Source of the DNA: a bacterium BMS3Abin14
GTDB taxonomy: Bacteria; BMS3Abin14
DNA length: 64,000 bases
Direction of reading: 5' to 3'
NCBI GenBank assembly: GCA_002897695.1
Contig: BDTG01000004.1
Span: forward strand, 1 to 64,000
Shown here: piece after piece, positions 43,337 to 53,318 of the stretch
Layout of the letters: every line of letters starts with the position of its first letter
How positions within the stretch are numbered: the first letter of the stretch is position 1
The notes under the pieces: model-generated
Database searches by the model: none
What the model was told of the DNA's origin: nothing
The model's input: the letters and a program-made list of their open reading frames with translations, nothing else
Program-made: the position numbers and the translations under genes

Positions 43337-46300
43337 CTACGTTATTCCGGCGTCGGTTTTGATTCGACCCTCGCCCATGCGGACGAGGATCTTGTGCTTG
43401 ATGGCGGCCTCTACGATCCCCGCCTCCTCTTCCTCCACAAGGGGCACTGCGTTTTCATCCAGCCTGCGACCGTCCATCTCGATCCAGGAAACACCTTTTC
43501 CGACCCCGTCGGGGTTCTGGACCGTTATCTCGTAAATAGCCTTTCCACGCCTGTACCGCACCGAAAACATGTCCCAGGACCCAGGAATTACCGGGTCCAC
43601 CATCAGCCGATCCCCCTTGACCCTGATCCCGAGAACATCCTCGATCCAGACACGGTACATCCAACCGGCCGCTCCCGTGTACCACGTCCAACCTCCCTGC
43701 CCCACGTGTCCGGGAAGACGGTAGACATCGGCCGCCATTACATAGGGTTCGGTCCTGTACCGCTGCATTTTCTCAGGGTCACCGGCGTGTTCTATGGGGT
43801 TGAGCATGGTGAGGAGATCGACAGCCCTGTCACCATCTCCCAACCCGGCAAGGGCTTTGGCCAGCCACACAGCCCCGTGGGAGTACTGTCCGCCGTTCTC
43901 GCGGACACCCGGTGGGTATCCCTTAATATACCCGGGGTCTTTTTGTGAGCCGTCGAAAGGCGGCGTCAACAACAGTGCAAGCCCCTCGTCTTTCAAGACC
44001 AGCTCATCCCAGGCCGATTCCACCGCCTGACGGGATCTTTCGCCATCGGCGCCGCCGCTGATCACGGCCCACGACTGCGGTATGGAGTCAATGCGATCCT
44101 CATCGTTTTGGGCCGAACCCAAGGGGGTCCCGTCGTCAAAGTATGCTCGCCGGTACCAGCGACCGTCCCACGACGATTTCTCAACGGCCTCCGCGATACC
44201 GGCAGCCCTCTCCCTGAATGCCTCAGAATCCTCATCCCGCCCCCGGTCCCGTGACAGTTCTGAAAACCCCCGTAAAACATCCACCAGAAACCAGGCCAGC
44301 CACACGCTTTCCCCCTTGCCGCCGAGACCGACCCTGTTCATGCCGTCGTTCCAGTCCCCGGAACCGATAAGGGGCAGGCCGTGGGGGCCGGAGGTCGCAC
44401 CCCGCTCGATCGCCTTCATGCAGTGATCGTACAGTGTCGTCTTTCTCGCCGTCTCCGTAGGTGACATGAACGCCTCATGCACGTCCTCATCCAGAGCTTC
44501 GCCCCAGATGAACGGAACCATTTCGTCCAGTATCCCGGCGTCCCCCGTGTGATGCACATACCGGATGACCGCATAGGGCAGCCACAGCAGGTCATCCGAG
44601 CACCTGGACCGGATGCCAGCGCCACCGGGAGGATGCCACCAGTGCTGGACGTCTCCCTCGGCAAACTGCCGGCCGGCCGCGGTTAGAATGTGTGAACGTG
44701 CGATTCGGGGATAAGCGTAGAGCAGCGCCAGCACATCCTGAAGCTGATCCCTGAATCCGAAGGCTCCTCCGGATTGATAGAAACCGGACCGCGCCCAGAT
44801 CCGGCAGCTCACAACCTGGTAAAGAAGCCATCGGTTCACCATCAGATTTACGGATTCCACCGGGGTTTTGATCTCGACCTTCCCGAGAAGCCGGTCCCAC
44901 CAGCCCATGGTAGCATTAAGGGATTCCTGGACGGTCACGGAATGGCGATACTTCCGGGTGAGATCTCTGGCTTCATCCCGTGAGGCCCCCTGTCCCAGGA
45001 GGCAGATAACCTCTGCTTTCTCACCGGGAGGGATGGTCAGCATCGTCTGGATGGCGGAGCATGGGTCCAGCCCCGCACCGGTCTTCCCTGAAAGGCTCAC
45101 CCGTCTCATGGCTTCTGGACTGGAGAGGTTTCCGTTGCGCCCCAGAAATTCGGTGCGATCCGCGGTGCAGCTGTCGGGATGAGGGCTGATGGATGCAAAG
45201 GCCACCCGATCCGGATAATCGGGATTGTACCTGTTGGTAACCATCATCATCTGGGCGATACTGTCCCAGGCGGTGTTCACGAACATCTGGCTGCTCTCAC
45301 GATCCTCGCCCAACACCCACTCAAGATAGAAGGTCACCGACAGGTTCCTTGCCTCCGGGGTGTCGTTTTTCAACCGGAGCCGCTGAATGCGGACAGGATC
45401 ACCACTGCCATCTTCGCCCAGCGGCACAAAGATCGTCAGTTCCTGCTCGATACCATGGCTGTTGTGCTCGAAAACCGTGTATCCGGCCCCGTGGCGAACC
45501 CGATAGTCCTCCACCTCTCTGATGGGGTTCGGGGTGGGGGTCCAGAAAATTCCGCTGTCCTCATCCCGGATGTAAACAGCATCCGAAGGCGGGTCTGATA
45601 CGGGGTCGTTGGACCAGGCCGTAAGCCGGTTGCGCTGGCTGTTGCCATACCAGGAGAAGCCGGCCCCGGATTCACTGACGAGGCATCCAAAGGACGGATT
45701 GGCCATGATGTTGACCCATGGAGCCGGGGTCTGCTCCCCCGACCGCAGGGTGATGACATATTCCCGGCCGTCGGTGGAGAAGCCGCCCATGCCGTTAGTT
45801 AGTTTCAGTTCCATGTGCCGTAATGCCGTGGACGCCTCCTCCTTCGGCAGCCTTTTCGGAAGATGTTTCACCGGAAGATGCCGGCGTGCGGGAGGCGCTC
45901 CCAGTTGCTGTGGGAGAGGCCCCCTTGCCGCAACCATGGCGACGTTGGCCGCGGAGAGCAGGAGGGTAAGGCTCTCCTCCGGAATCTGATCGGCGTTTCT
46001 CAGAAACACGCCGCCGGGCTGCTCGGTACCCGTGTACATCGTGTGTCCGTTTATCAGCCGGGTCAGCTGACCATGGAGCGGCTGGTCATATCCGGAGGAC
46101 TCCTCATTGATTATCAGGAAGTCGGCCATAAAACCGTGCCTGCGCCAGTAGGTATGGGCCTGAAGCAACTGGGTCACCAGATTGATATCCCTGGAATCAG
46201 CCAGGGTAACAGCCAGGATGGGCAGGTCTCCCGAAATGCCGTAGGCCCACAGCCCCGCCTGGCCGAGGACGTTCTGTCTCAGGCGTTCTTCCGGAGACCG

Positions 46301-49300
46301 CATTTTCTGCCCGGGGAAGAGCATGTAACTGGCAAGGTGCTGGAAACGACGGGCTTCCTCAGGCTGAATACGGAGGTGGCGGAGCTCAAGCTGCGACTGT
46401 CTCCAGGTCCGCTCAAGCGCGCGGTGAACCGCCTTCGGATCACTGTATTTATCCAGCAGGGCGAGAAGGGAATCCCTGGTTTCGGCGGCGCCCAATATGA
46501 TGGAGAAGGATACGGTCTGACCGGCCCTGAGCCTGATCCGGCGTCTCAGGCTGAACATGGGGTCAAGGACCATTCCCGTGGACCCGGACAGGGGATTTCG
46601 CAAAGCGTCCGGATTGCCTGGCGACCGCCCCCGCCCAATAAAACGGAGACGGTCGGTCTCCATCTGCCACGGTTCCTTTGATGGCTGATCGAATGTGATC
46701 AAATGCCCCGCCCACACCGGTTCGTCATCGGGGTTTCTACGCCGCCTCCCGGCAACGAGGGCATTGAGTTTTTCCACCCGCTCCGTGAAGACAAACATCT
46801 TCTGGAACGCCGGATGCATTCTGTCGGACCGATGGTCCGCCAGGGAGAGCTCGATGTAGCTCGTAATCTCCAGCACCCTCGGCCGGCCGGATCGATTGAC
46901 GATGGTCACGTGCCGGATCTCCACGTCGTCCTCGGGAGCAACGATGATCCGGCTCCCGGTTTCGATCCCTCCGTCGGAGCGCCTGATCTCCGCATGATCA
47001 AGGGTGAACCCGACGACATAGTTGTCCATTTTTCCGCCAACGGGCTGGTAGCTGTTGCTCCAGACCCTGTCTGTCTCCAGGTCGCGAATATAGCAGAAGG
47101 TACCCCACGCGTCCCGGGTGGTGTCGGCACGCCATCGGGTGAGATCGATCCCGCGCCAGCGGCTGTATCCGCCTCCGGCGTTGGTAACCATCAGGGAATA
47201 GTTCCCGTTGGATATTATCTGTGTCTTCGGTAATGCAGTGTGCGGGGTTCTGAATTTGCTCTCGGCGGGGACAAATTCAGTGGGCATCACGCTTGAGGAA
47301 GCCTGTTCCCGGGCCCGGACATGAAAGAGGGAAGGATTCGGTGGAATTCGCTCATAAAGCAGTGGTTCCAGCGCCTTCACACGCACATCCGAATGGAAGC
47401 GGCGCTGCATGACCTGATTGTGAAGGGCGTTGTCGATAGCAAGAAATCCCATGGCCTGATGATGGGCCATGTAGGTTCTGACAATCACCCCTTTGTCCCC
47501 CTGCCGTTTTTTACGGCGGGAAAAATCGATAGACTCGAAGAAACCGAACCTCCCATAAAGTCCCATCCCGGCAAGCCTGTTCAGATTTCCAATGGCTTCA
47601 GCGGGAACGAGGGACAGGGCCAGCATAGTAGCGTAAGGGGCGACAACCAGATCCTCATCCAGACCACGTTTGAGACCAAGTCCGGGGACCCCGAAGGCCT
47701 GGTACTGATAGATTTTGGAAGCATCCAGGTCGGCATAGGCGGATTCGGAAATACCCCAGGGTACTCCGCGCTGTTTTCCATATTTGATCTGGGTATCCAC
47801 AGCCTCACGGCAGGCCATGTCAAGCAGTGAGTTCTCGTAGTTTTTCTGAAAAAGAAGGGGCATGAGATACTCGAACATCGTCCCGCTCCAGCTGAGCAGA
47901 ACACGCCGGCGGCCCATTGCGCCGAAAGGCCGGGATAGCGCCATCCAGTGCTCGATGGGGACATCCCCCCTGGCCACAGCGACATAACTGGTTAGTCGGG
48001 CCTCGCTGGCCAGGAGATCATAAAAGGCGTTGTCAAGACGCTGATCGTTGATATTGAAACCTACGTGAAAGATCTTCCGTCTCTCATGGTAGAGAAATTT
48101 AAGGTTAATCCCGTCGGCAAGTTCCCTTCCCATCCTGATGAGGTCTTCGACATCTTCCAGGGTCTCCCATGCGGCCCATACAGCCGGGGCCATCGACTCT
48201 GTCAACCCTGCCGGATTACGGGAAGATGGGCTTCCATTTTCCGGCTGCCCGTCAATAACGGACTGGACAAAAGACGCGTTCTCCGCCGCGAGCTGACGGA
48301 GGGACGGCGCCTGATGGAGCAGTTTCCAATCCCTTCGCTCCCCGCCGGCGAGGGCCTCTATCTCCCCTGGATGGTTTTCAAAAAGCATCTCCGCCCATTT
48401 GAGATACCGGTCGATTATCTGATTCCATTCGGCGATTTGACTGTCGACCCGTGCCGCCCAGTAGGCAGCATCCTCAACAGGATTCAGTTCCTCATCATCC
48501 AGCTTGCGGTAATGCATTTGCGGATACCGGTCAACCTCGGCCCTGAGCCCAAGGACCATTTTCCCGGAGGGGGCGGCGATCTCCCTGATTCCTCTGATCA
48601 TCCCCTCCAGTTCGTCATGCGGATCCCCGGTAAGCTCCATCAATTCAGTAATGGTTTTCCCGAATTTGGAGGTGAGGCCCGCATCCCGGAGAGCGTCGCC
48701 GAGAATCAGCACCGTATCGTGAATCCCTCTGAATGTTCTGGGCCCTATTATCGGCTCATCCATCAGCTCTTTGAGCCCATGTTCCAGCGTCCAGAGACTT
48801 CCGATGAAGTTCCCGCTGTCCACGGTGGAGACGTACCCGGGCATCAAAGGCCGCAGGGTTGCCACATCATACCAGTTAAAAAGGTGCCCTTCGTACCGCT
48901 TCAGCTGTTTCAGTGTGGAATGGGTATTCCGCAGGCGCTGTGAAACTTCATCGAGGGTTATGAAACCGAAGTCCCCCGCGGCAAGCACCGTGAGCAGATA
49001 AAGCCCGATGTTCGTCGGACTGGTCCTGGGAGCTATCTCGTCCACATGTGATATCTGATAGTTGTCGGGAGGAAGCCAGTGGGTCCCGGTCCCGACAAAA
49101 TCATCGAATATCCGCCAGGTTTTCCTGGCAATCTTCCTCAGAACCAGGGCCTCACGGCGGGAAAACATCCTTTGCTTCCCCATAACCGTCAGATCCATTC
49201 GCCAGATGATAATTGGGCTGACAAGCCACAGGGCCAGGAAGGGAGCGGCCGGAACAAGGCTCAAGGGGTCCCTCAACCAGATCGCGGCAATCATCAGAAA

Positions 49301-52300
49301 GGCGAGGAATGCATTCCCCATTACCTGAGAAAAGAACTCGTGCATATGCTTCTTGGCTTTCGTCTTTGCCATCTGGGCGGTGGTCCAACGGAGGAGACCC
49401 TTGTGGCTGACAAAGCGGCGATATAGAACCCTGAGGATAGCGTCCGCCGCAAGGCCGGCCTGGTGAACCATGATTGCGATCTCGGCCAAAGAGCGGTTCA
49501 GATCATGTCGGAAGGATCGAAGAATGTTTTTCCTGACATCCCGGTTGGAGGTGAGCCAGGTTGACAGGTTTGCCATAAAAGCGGACATATACAGCAGCCC
49601 GACAAAACCACTGCACAAGAAACCTGCGGCAGGGGACATGAGCCAGGCGGCCGCCAGAAAAGGCACGGAAGCCACCGGCAGGAGGCTCCGGCGAAGATTG
49701 TCGAAAAATTTCCACCTGGCCATAGCCGAAAGCGGATTTTTTTCCCGCCTGCCGTCCTTGACCGGAACTTTCGATAGACACCACTGGGCGATCTGCCAGT
49801 CACCACGAATCCACCGGTGAGTCCTGAAACAGTAGGAATGATAGTCGGCGGGAAACTCGTCGAAAAGCTCGATATCGGTGGCAAGCCCCACCCGGGCGTA
49901 TGCCCCTTCCACCAGGTCGTGGCTGAGCAGGCGGCCATCCGGAAACCTGTTCCTGAGAACCTGTTGCAAAACCTTTGGATCGTATATCCCTTTCCCAAGA
50001 TATGACCCCTCCCCGGTAAGGTCCTGATAGACGTCGGAAACAGCCGTTGTGTAGGGGTCCGTACCCACCGGGTTGGTAAACAGCCGGCTGAACAAGGTGC
50101 CCGTGGCGCTGGGCAGGGAGGTACTGACCCGAGGCTGGATTACGGCATATCCGGAACGGACGACCATTTTTACGGGATCGATTACCGGTCTGTTAAGCGG
50201 GTGAGCCATAGTCTCTATAAGCCGGGCTCCGGTTCCATGGGGCAGCTGCGTGTCGCTGTCCAGGGTAATAACATACCGGATATCCGAGAGACGATCAGGG
50301 TCCCCAACGCGGACGATCTGCCGCCCATTCCGTGGTGATTCGCCGCAAATAAGGCGGTTCAGATCCTCAAGCTTGCCTCTTTTTCTCTCCCATCCCATAT
50401 AACGGTCCTCAGATTCCGCCCATTCCCTTTCCCGGTGAAAAAGGTAGAACCTGTTGGAACCGTATCGGTTGTTCAGCCTCTCAAGCCCTTTTTCCGCAAC
50501 ACTGAAAAGCTCCTCATCGTCCTCCCGGTGGGGTTCCACGTGATCCACAAAATCGGTGAACAACCCGAAGACAAGATTGTGGTCCGGATTTGCCTTGTAG
50601 CGTATTTCGAGGCTCTCCAGGTCCGACATGGCGCCGGCCCGGTCGGTGAGGAGAACAGGGACAACGACCAGGGTTCGAAACTCGTCGGGAATCCCTCTCT
50701 TCTGAAAAAACATCTTCGGCAGCTTCCTTGGCGGAAGAAGGCGGGTTACAAGGTAGTTGACCACCTGGACACCGAACTGGCTGGCCGGAACCAGGGAAAG
50801 AAGGACAAGGATCGCAAGGTAAGCAGGATTTGAGCCGAAGGATAGTCCCAGACCCAGGATAGTTCCCGTCACGGCGAGGGACACGGCGCCGATTGTGGTG
50901 AGATACAGGGAAGTGTGGCGCCTGTAGACCCACTGTAAAACCCTGTTGCGCCTGTTATCCCTGCATTCCAGTCTATCTAGGAGTTCTTCTTTCCCGTCAC
51001 CTATCAGATACCGCCCCACATGTGACGCCGACGGATCGGTTGACACACCGGAACCCTCCATGGCCATTTTTATGGCAAGCTGCGCAACTTCCCTTTCATC
51101 GTGTTTTCCGCATCTCGAAATCTCCTCCGCAGCTTTTCGATAGCTGTCCCTGGTGTAAAAATCCATGGATGAATATATCCCCATGGGGTCGTCACGGAGG
51201 ATCGCCTCCACGGAGCTTTGTTCCTCGAAAACCTCCCGCCAGTCAAACTGCTTAAGCCAACGGAGGCTCGTCATCCCGTTGCCTATGGCGATTTCGTCCG
51301 AGGTCTGGAGCGCCCTCTCCTCACTGATAATGCTCTCCAGCGGGGATCCGACTTTCCTCTCAAGCCATCCCCTGACCGGGTTGAGGATGGATTCCTCGTC
51401 ATAAATGTGATCGATAATCTGGAGGGCAAAGTTTGCGCTGGGATCGGGGAATTCCTCCGTGAGCCTGGACAGGATATTAAATATCTGATCGGGATCATTG
51501 CGCACGGCCACCGCAAGCCTGTTGGACCAGAAATCGGCGCTCTCACTCTCTCGCAGCCAGGAATCCACCTTCTCGAACAAACTGCGGAGGCGGTCCACAA
51601 GAGCGATACGCAGCATGATGGGCAGCGCCCACAACTCCCCGGTCGACAGGGAAGAGACAGACTGATATGCATCCAGAAAGTCACGGATGTTGTGACGATC
51701 CAGCTGACCGTCGGTGTGAATAACGAGTTCAGCGGCGATACCGTAAACCCGGGGATCACCTCTGTAAGGGCCTTCGGTCAGGACAGGAAGCTCATGATAA
51801 AACCTCTTCGACAGGTTCTCACGAACATCCGTGATGTGCCCATGAACGATAAAATAATTGTCCAGTATCCATTCAGCGGAGGTTGAGATGCTCTGTTCAA
51901 ACCGTGACGCTTCAGCCAGCGTCTGGCGGACCTCCAGAATTATCTTCTCGCAGATGGCAAGATGATCGAGAAGGGGCTCCCCCCTTCCCTCGGCAGGCTT
52001 GATGGAATGGGCCTCGGCAAGTTCTCTGGCATGTTCCTCGATGTGGGCGGTGGACAGCGGCTCGTCCTGGTCATTTTCGTCTGCCTTAAGATGAATCTTT
52101 CGAGCGGGATGAGAGGCGAATATGGTGGGCTGATCCCGGCTGATCCGTCGGAGCAGCGCAACGGCCCTCCCAATGGATCTGGGGGAGGCCTGGACAATGA
52201 CCACCGCCTCCTCGGCGATGAGACAGCGTGAATATCGCCCGAGAAGCTCCTGCTCCACCGCTATCCCGAGAAAACGGATAAACGCACGGTGGAAAACAAC

Positions 52301-52591
52301 CCCCAGTATGAAAGAAAAGACCAGGGTGATGGATGTGAAGAACAGGCTCTGGTTTAAGGAAAAACCCAGGAAGGCCGAAAAACCGTATACCAGCACGGGC
52401 ATAAAGATGCCGATAAACAGCCCCGCTATCAGCGCGTAAAATGATGAAACCTCATCGAAGGAGATCACACCGGCCGATGATCTTTGAATGAGCGCGGAAC
52501 GTCGGAAGTGATGTTTTCTCAACTGCTTCAATGCTTCCTCGGCGGCCTCTGCCGAAGGGTAGAATCCAAGAAGGGATCCTGATTTTCTCAT
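43337..52591 (-). CDS. Cyclic beta-1,2-glucan synthase-like giant protein (NdvB family)
   Basis: Encodes 3084 residues. Membrane segments at about 50-110 precede a long regulatory region. A second membrane block (about 560-625) leads to a GT84-type glycosyltransferase domain with DSDTQ (near 780) and HRWIRGDWQIAQW (near 930), then further membrane segments. A glucoamylase-like domain follows (THWLPPDNYQ near 1170). From about 1800 to the end lie two GH94/carbohydrate-binding regions with the catalytic GSGDWNDGMN motif near 2745. In rhizobia this enzyme primes, extends and cyclises osmoregulatory glucans. It is larger than or similar to classical NdvB. Co-transcription with cls suggests an envelope role. 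Confidence 0.92.
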   Translation of the reverse strand: MRKSGSLLGFYPSAEAAEEALKQLRKHHFRRSALIQRSSAGVISFDEVSSFYALIAGLFIGIFMPVLVYGFSAFLGFSLNQSLFFTSITLVFSFILGVVFHRAFIRFLGIAVEQELLGRYSRCLIAEEAVVIVQASPRSIGRAVALLRRISRDQPTIFASHPARKIHLKADENDQDEPLSTAHIEEHARELAEAHSIKPAEGRGEPLLDHLAICEKIILEVRQTLAEASRFEQSISTSAEWILDNYFIVHGHITDVRENLSKRFYHELPVLTEGPYRGDPRVYGIAAELVIHTDGQLDRHNIRDFLDAYQSVSSLSTGELWALPIMLRIALVDRLRSLFEKVDSWLRESESADFWSNRLAVAVRNDPDQIFNILSRLTEEFPDPSANFALQIIDHIYDEESILNPVRGWLERKVGSPLESIISEERALQTSDEIAIGNGMTSLRWLKQFDWREVFEEQSSVEAILRDDPMGIYSSMDFYTRDSYRKAAEEISRCGKHDEREVAQLAIKMAMEGSGVSTDPSASHVGRYLIGDGKEELLDRLECRDNRRNRVLQWVYRRHTSLYLTTIGAVSLAVTGTILGLGLSFGSNPAYLAILVLLSLVPASQFGVQVVNYLVTRLLPPRKLPKMFFQKRGIPDEFRTLVVVPVLLTDRAGAMSDLESLEIRYKANPDHNLVFGLFTDFVDHVEPHREDDEELFSVAEKGLERLNNRYGSNRFYLFHREREWAESEDRYMGWERKRGKLEDLNRLICGESPRNGRQIVRVGDPDRLSDIRYVITLDSDTQLPHGTGARLIETMAHPLNRPVIDPVKMVVRSGYAVIQPRVSTSLPSATGTLFSRLFTNPVGTDPYTTAVSDVYQDLTGEGSYLGKGIYDPKVLQQVLRNRFPDGRLLSHDLVEGAYARVGLATDIELFDEFPADYHSYCFRTHRWIRGDWQIAQWCLSKVPVKDGRREKNPLSAMARWKFFDNLRRSLLPVASVPFLAAAWLMSPAAGFLCSGFVGLLYMSAFMANLSTWLTSNRDVRKNILRSFRHDLNRSLAEIAIMVHQAGLAADAILRVLYRRFVSHKGLLRWTTAQMAKTKAKKHMHEFFSQVMGNAFLAFLMIAAIWLRDPLSLVPAAPFLALWLVSPIIIWRMDLTVMGKQRMFSRREALVLRKIARKTWRIFDDFVGTGTHWLPPDNYQISHVDEIAPRTSPTNIGLYLLTVLAAGDFGFITLDEVSQRLRNTHSTLKQLKRYEGHLFNWYDVATLRPLMPGYVSTVDSGNFIGSLWTLEHGLKELMDEPIIGPRTFRGIHDTVLILGDALRDAGLTSKFGKTITELMELTGDPHDELEGMIRGIREIAAPSGKMVLGLRAEVDRYPQMHYRKLDDEELNPVEDAAYWAARVDSQIAEWNQIIDRYLKWAEMLFENHPGEIEALAGGERRDWKLLHQAPSLRQLAAENASFVQSVIDGQPENGSPSSRNPAGLTESMAPAVWAAWETLEDVEDLIRMGRELADGINLKFLYHERRKIFHVGFNINDQRLDNAFYDLLASEARLTSYVAVARGDVPIEHWMALSRPFGAMGRRRVLLSWSGTMFEYLMPLLFQKNYENSLLDMACREAVDTQIKYGKQRGVPWGISESAYADLDASKIYQYQAFGVPGLGLKRGLDEDLVVAPYATMLALSLVPAEAIGNLNRLAGMGLYGRFGFFESIDFSRRKKRQGDKGVIVRTYMAHHQAMGFLAIDNALHNQVMQRRFHSDVRVKALEPLLYERIPPNPSLFHVRAREQASSSVMPTEFVPAESKFRTPHTALPKTQIISNGNYSLMVTNAGGGYSRWRGIDLTRWRADTTRDAWGTFCYIRDLETDRVWSNSYQPVGGKMDNYVVGFTLDHAEIRRSDGGIETGSRIIVAPEDDVEIRHVTIVNRSGRPRVLEITSYIELSLADHRSDRMHPAFQKMFVFTERVEKLNALVAGRRRRNPDDEPVWAGHLITFDQPSKEPWQMETDRLRFIGRGRSPGNPDALRNPLSGSTGMVLDPMFSLRRRIRLRAGQTVSFSIILGAAETRDSLLALLDKYSDPKAVHRALERTWRQSQLELRHLRIQPEEARRFQHLASYMLFPGQKMRSPEERLRQNVLGQAGLWAYGISGDLPILAVTLADSRDINLVTQLLQAHTYWRRHGFMADFLIINEESSGYDQPLHGQLTRLINGHTMYTGTEQPGGVFLRNADQIPEESLTLLLSAANVAMVAARGPLPQQLGAPPARRHLPVKHLPKRLPKEEASTALRHMELKLTNGMGGFSTDGREYVITLRSGEQTPAPWVNIMANPSFGCLVSESGAGFSWYGNSQRNRLTAWSNDPVSDPPSDAVYIRDEDSGIFWTPTPNPIREVEDYRVRHGAGYTVFEHNSHGIEQELTIFVPLGEDGSGDPVRIQRLRLKNDTPEARNLSVTFYLEWVLGEDRESSQMFVNTAWDSIAQMMMVTNRYNPDYPDRVAFASISPHPDSCTADRTEFLGRNGNLSSPEAMRRVSLSGKTGAGLDPCSAIQTMLTIPPGEKAEVICLLGQGASRDEARDLTRKYRHSVTVQESLNATMGWWDRLLGKVEIKTPVESVNLMVNRWLLYQVVSCRIWARSGFYQSGGAFGFRDQLQDVLALLYAYPRIARSHILTAAGRQFAEGDVQHWWHPPGGAGIRSRCSDDLLWLPYAVIRYVHHTGDAGILDEMVPFIWGEALDEDVHEAFMSPTETARKTTLYDHCMKAIERGATSGPHGLPLIGSGDWNDGMNRVGLGGKGESVWLAWFLVDVLRGFSELSRDRGRDEDSEAFRERAAGIAEAVEKSSWDGRWYRRAYFDDGTPLGSAQNDEDRIDSIPQSWAVISGGADGERSRQAVESAWDELVLKDEGLALLLTPPFDGSQKDPGYIKGYPPGVRENGGQYSHGAVWLAKALAGLGDGDRAVDLLTMLNPIEHAGDPEKMQRYRTEPYVMAADVYRLPGHVGQGGWTWYTGAAGWMYRVWIEDVLGIRVKGDRLMVDPVIPGSWDMFSVRYRRGKAIYEITVQNPDGVGKGVSWIEMDGRRLDENAVPLVEEEEAGIVEAAIKHKILVRMGEGRIKTDAGIT

Positions 52592-52619
52592 GAAACCACC
52601 TTTGTCCCGCGAATCATCC

Positions 52620-52650
52620 TTGACGGACTCGCAAAAAGTCTATCCACTGC
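52620..52650 (+). repeat. Dispersed hairpin repeat, partial copy
   Basis: TTGACGGACTCGCAAAAAGT followed by CTATCCACTG matches the first block of copy C. It fills most of the gap between the hpt stop and the glucan synthase start. Confidence 0.5.
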
Positions 52651-53183
52651 TACTGTTTCACCTCAAAAATACCTGGGAGTTCCCGGTATTTCCCTCCCCA
52701 GTCAAGACCGTACCCGACGAGAAAACCCTTTTCTATCTGAAACCCGACGTAATCGATATCGAGGGTAAACTCCTGACGTTCCGGTTTATCGACAAGGGCA
52801 CACACCCTCAGGGAGGCCGGCCCACGTGTCTGGAGCTCATCCAGGTAATGGGCCAGGGTGCGGCCTGTATCAATGATGTCCTCCACAACGATCACGTGGC
52901 GGCCCGCCACCGGAGTGGTGATATCCTTGATGACCTTGATCCTGCCTGAGCTGGTGGTCTCATCACCATAGCTGGAGATCTCAGCAAAATCCACCTCAAG
53001 GGTGATATCCAGCGCCCGCACCAGGTCTGCCAGAAAGATGAATGCTCCCTTCAGGATTCCCACGAACAGGGGAAAACTGCCATCAAGTTCGCCACCGATC
53101 TGAAGGGCCATCTCCCTGACCCGATCCCCGATCTGTTCTGCGGTCAGGACCGGCCTCAGGTTTTCATTCGTTAGATTTCTCAT
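52650..53183 (-). CDS. hpt: Hypoxanthine phosphoribosyltransferase
   Basis: Encodes 177 residues. The PRPP-binding motif is HVIVVEDIIDTGRTLAHYL, with FVGILKGAFIFLADLVR and the C-terminal DYVGFQIEKGFLVGYGLD segment, all standard for bacterial HPRT. It salvages hypoxanthine and guanine. It precedes the giant glucan synthase gene on the same strand with a 58-base gap containing a dispersed-repeat copy. Confidence 0.95.
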   Translation of the reverse strand: MRNLTNENLRPVLTAEQIGDRVREMALQIGGELDGSFPLFVGILKGAFIFLADLVRALDITLEVDFAEISSYGDETTSSGRIKVIKDITTPVAGRHVIVVEDIIDTGRTLAHYLDELQTRGPASLRVCALVDKPERQEFTLDIDYVGFQIEKGFLVGYGLDWGGKYRELPGIFEVKQ

Positions 53184-53318
53184 TTTACGCCTCCTGCTTT
53201 TTGATTATCTGCGACGGCCCGTTATGTGTCAAGGAAAGCGGAGCAGCCCTGTCCTTTTCAAACCCGCACTTTTGTGATAAAAAGAACATAAGTGTTTGTA
53301 TCTTCCGGGGGAGTAGAC

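Noticed and set aside
45863-48943. Long plus-strand frames (272, 176, 169 and 292 codons) inside the glucan synthase gene
   Set aside because: All are complements of GH94-type sequence on the minus strand and lack start signals.
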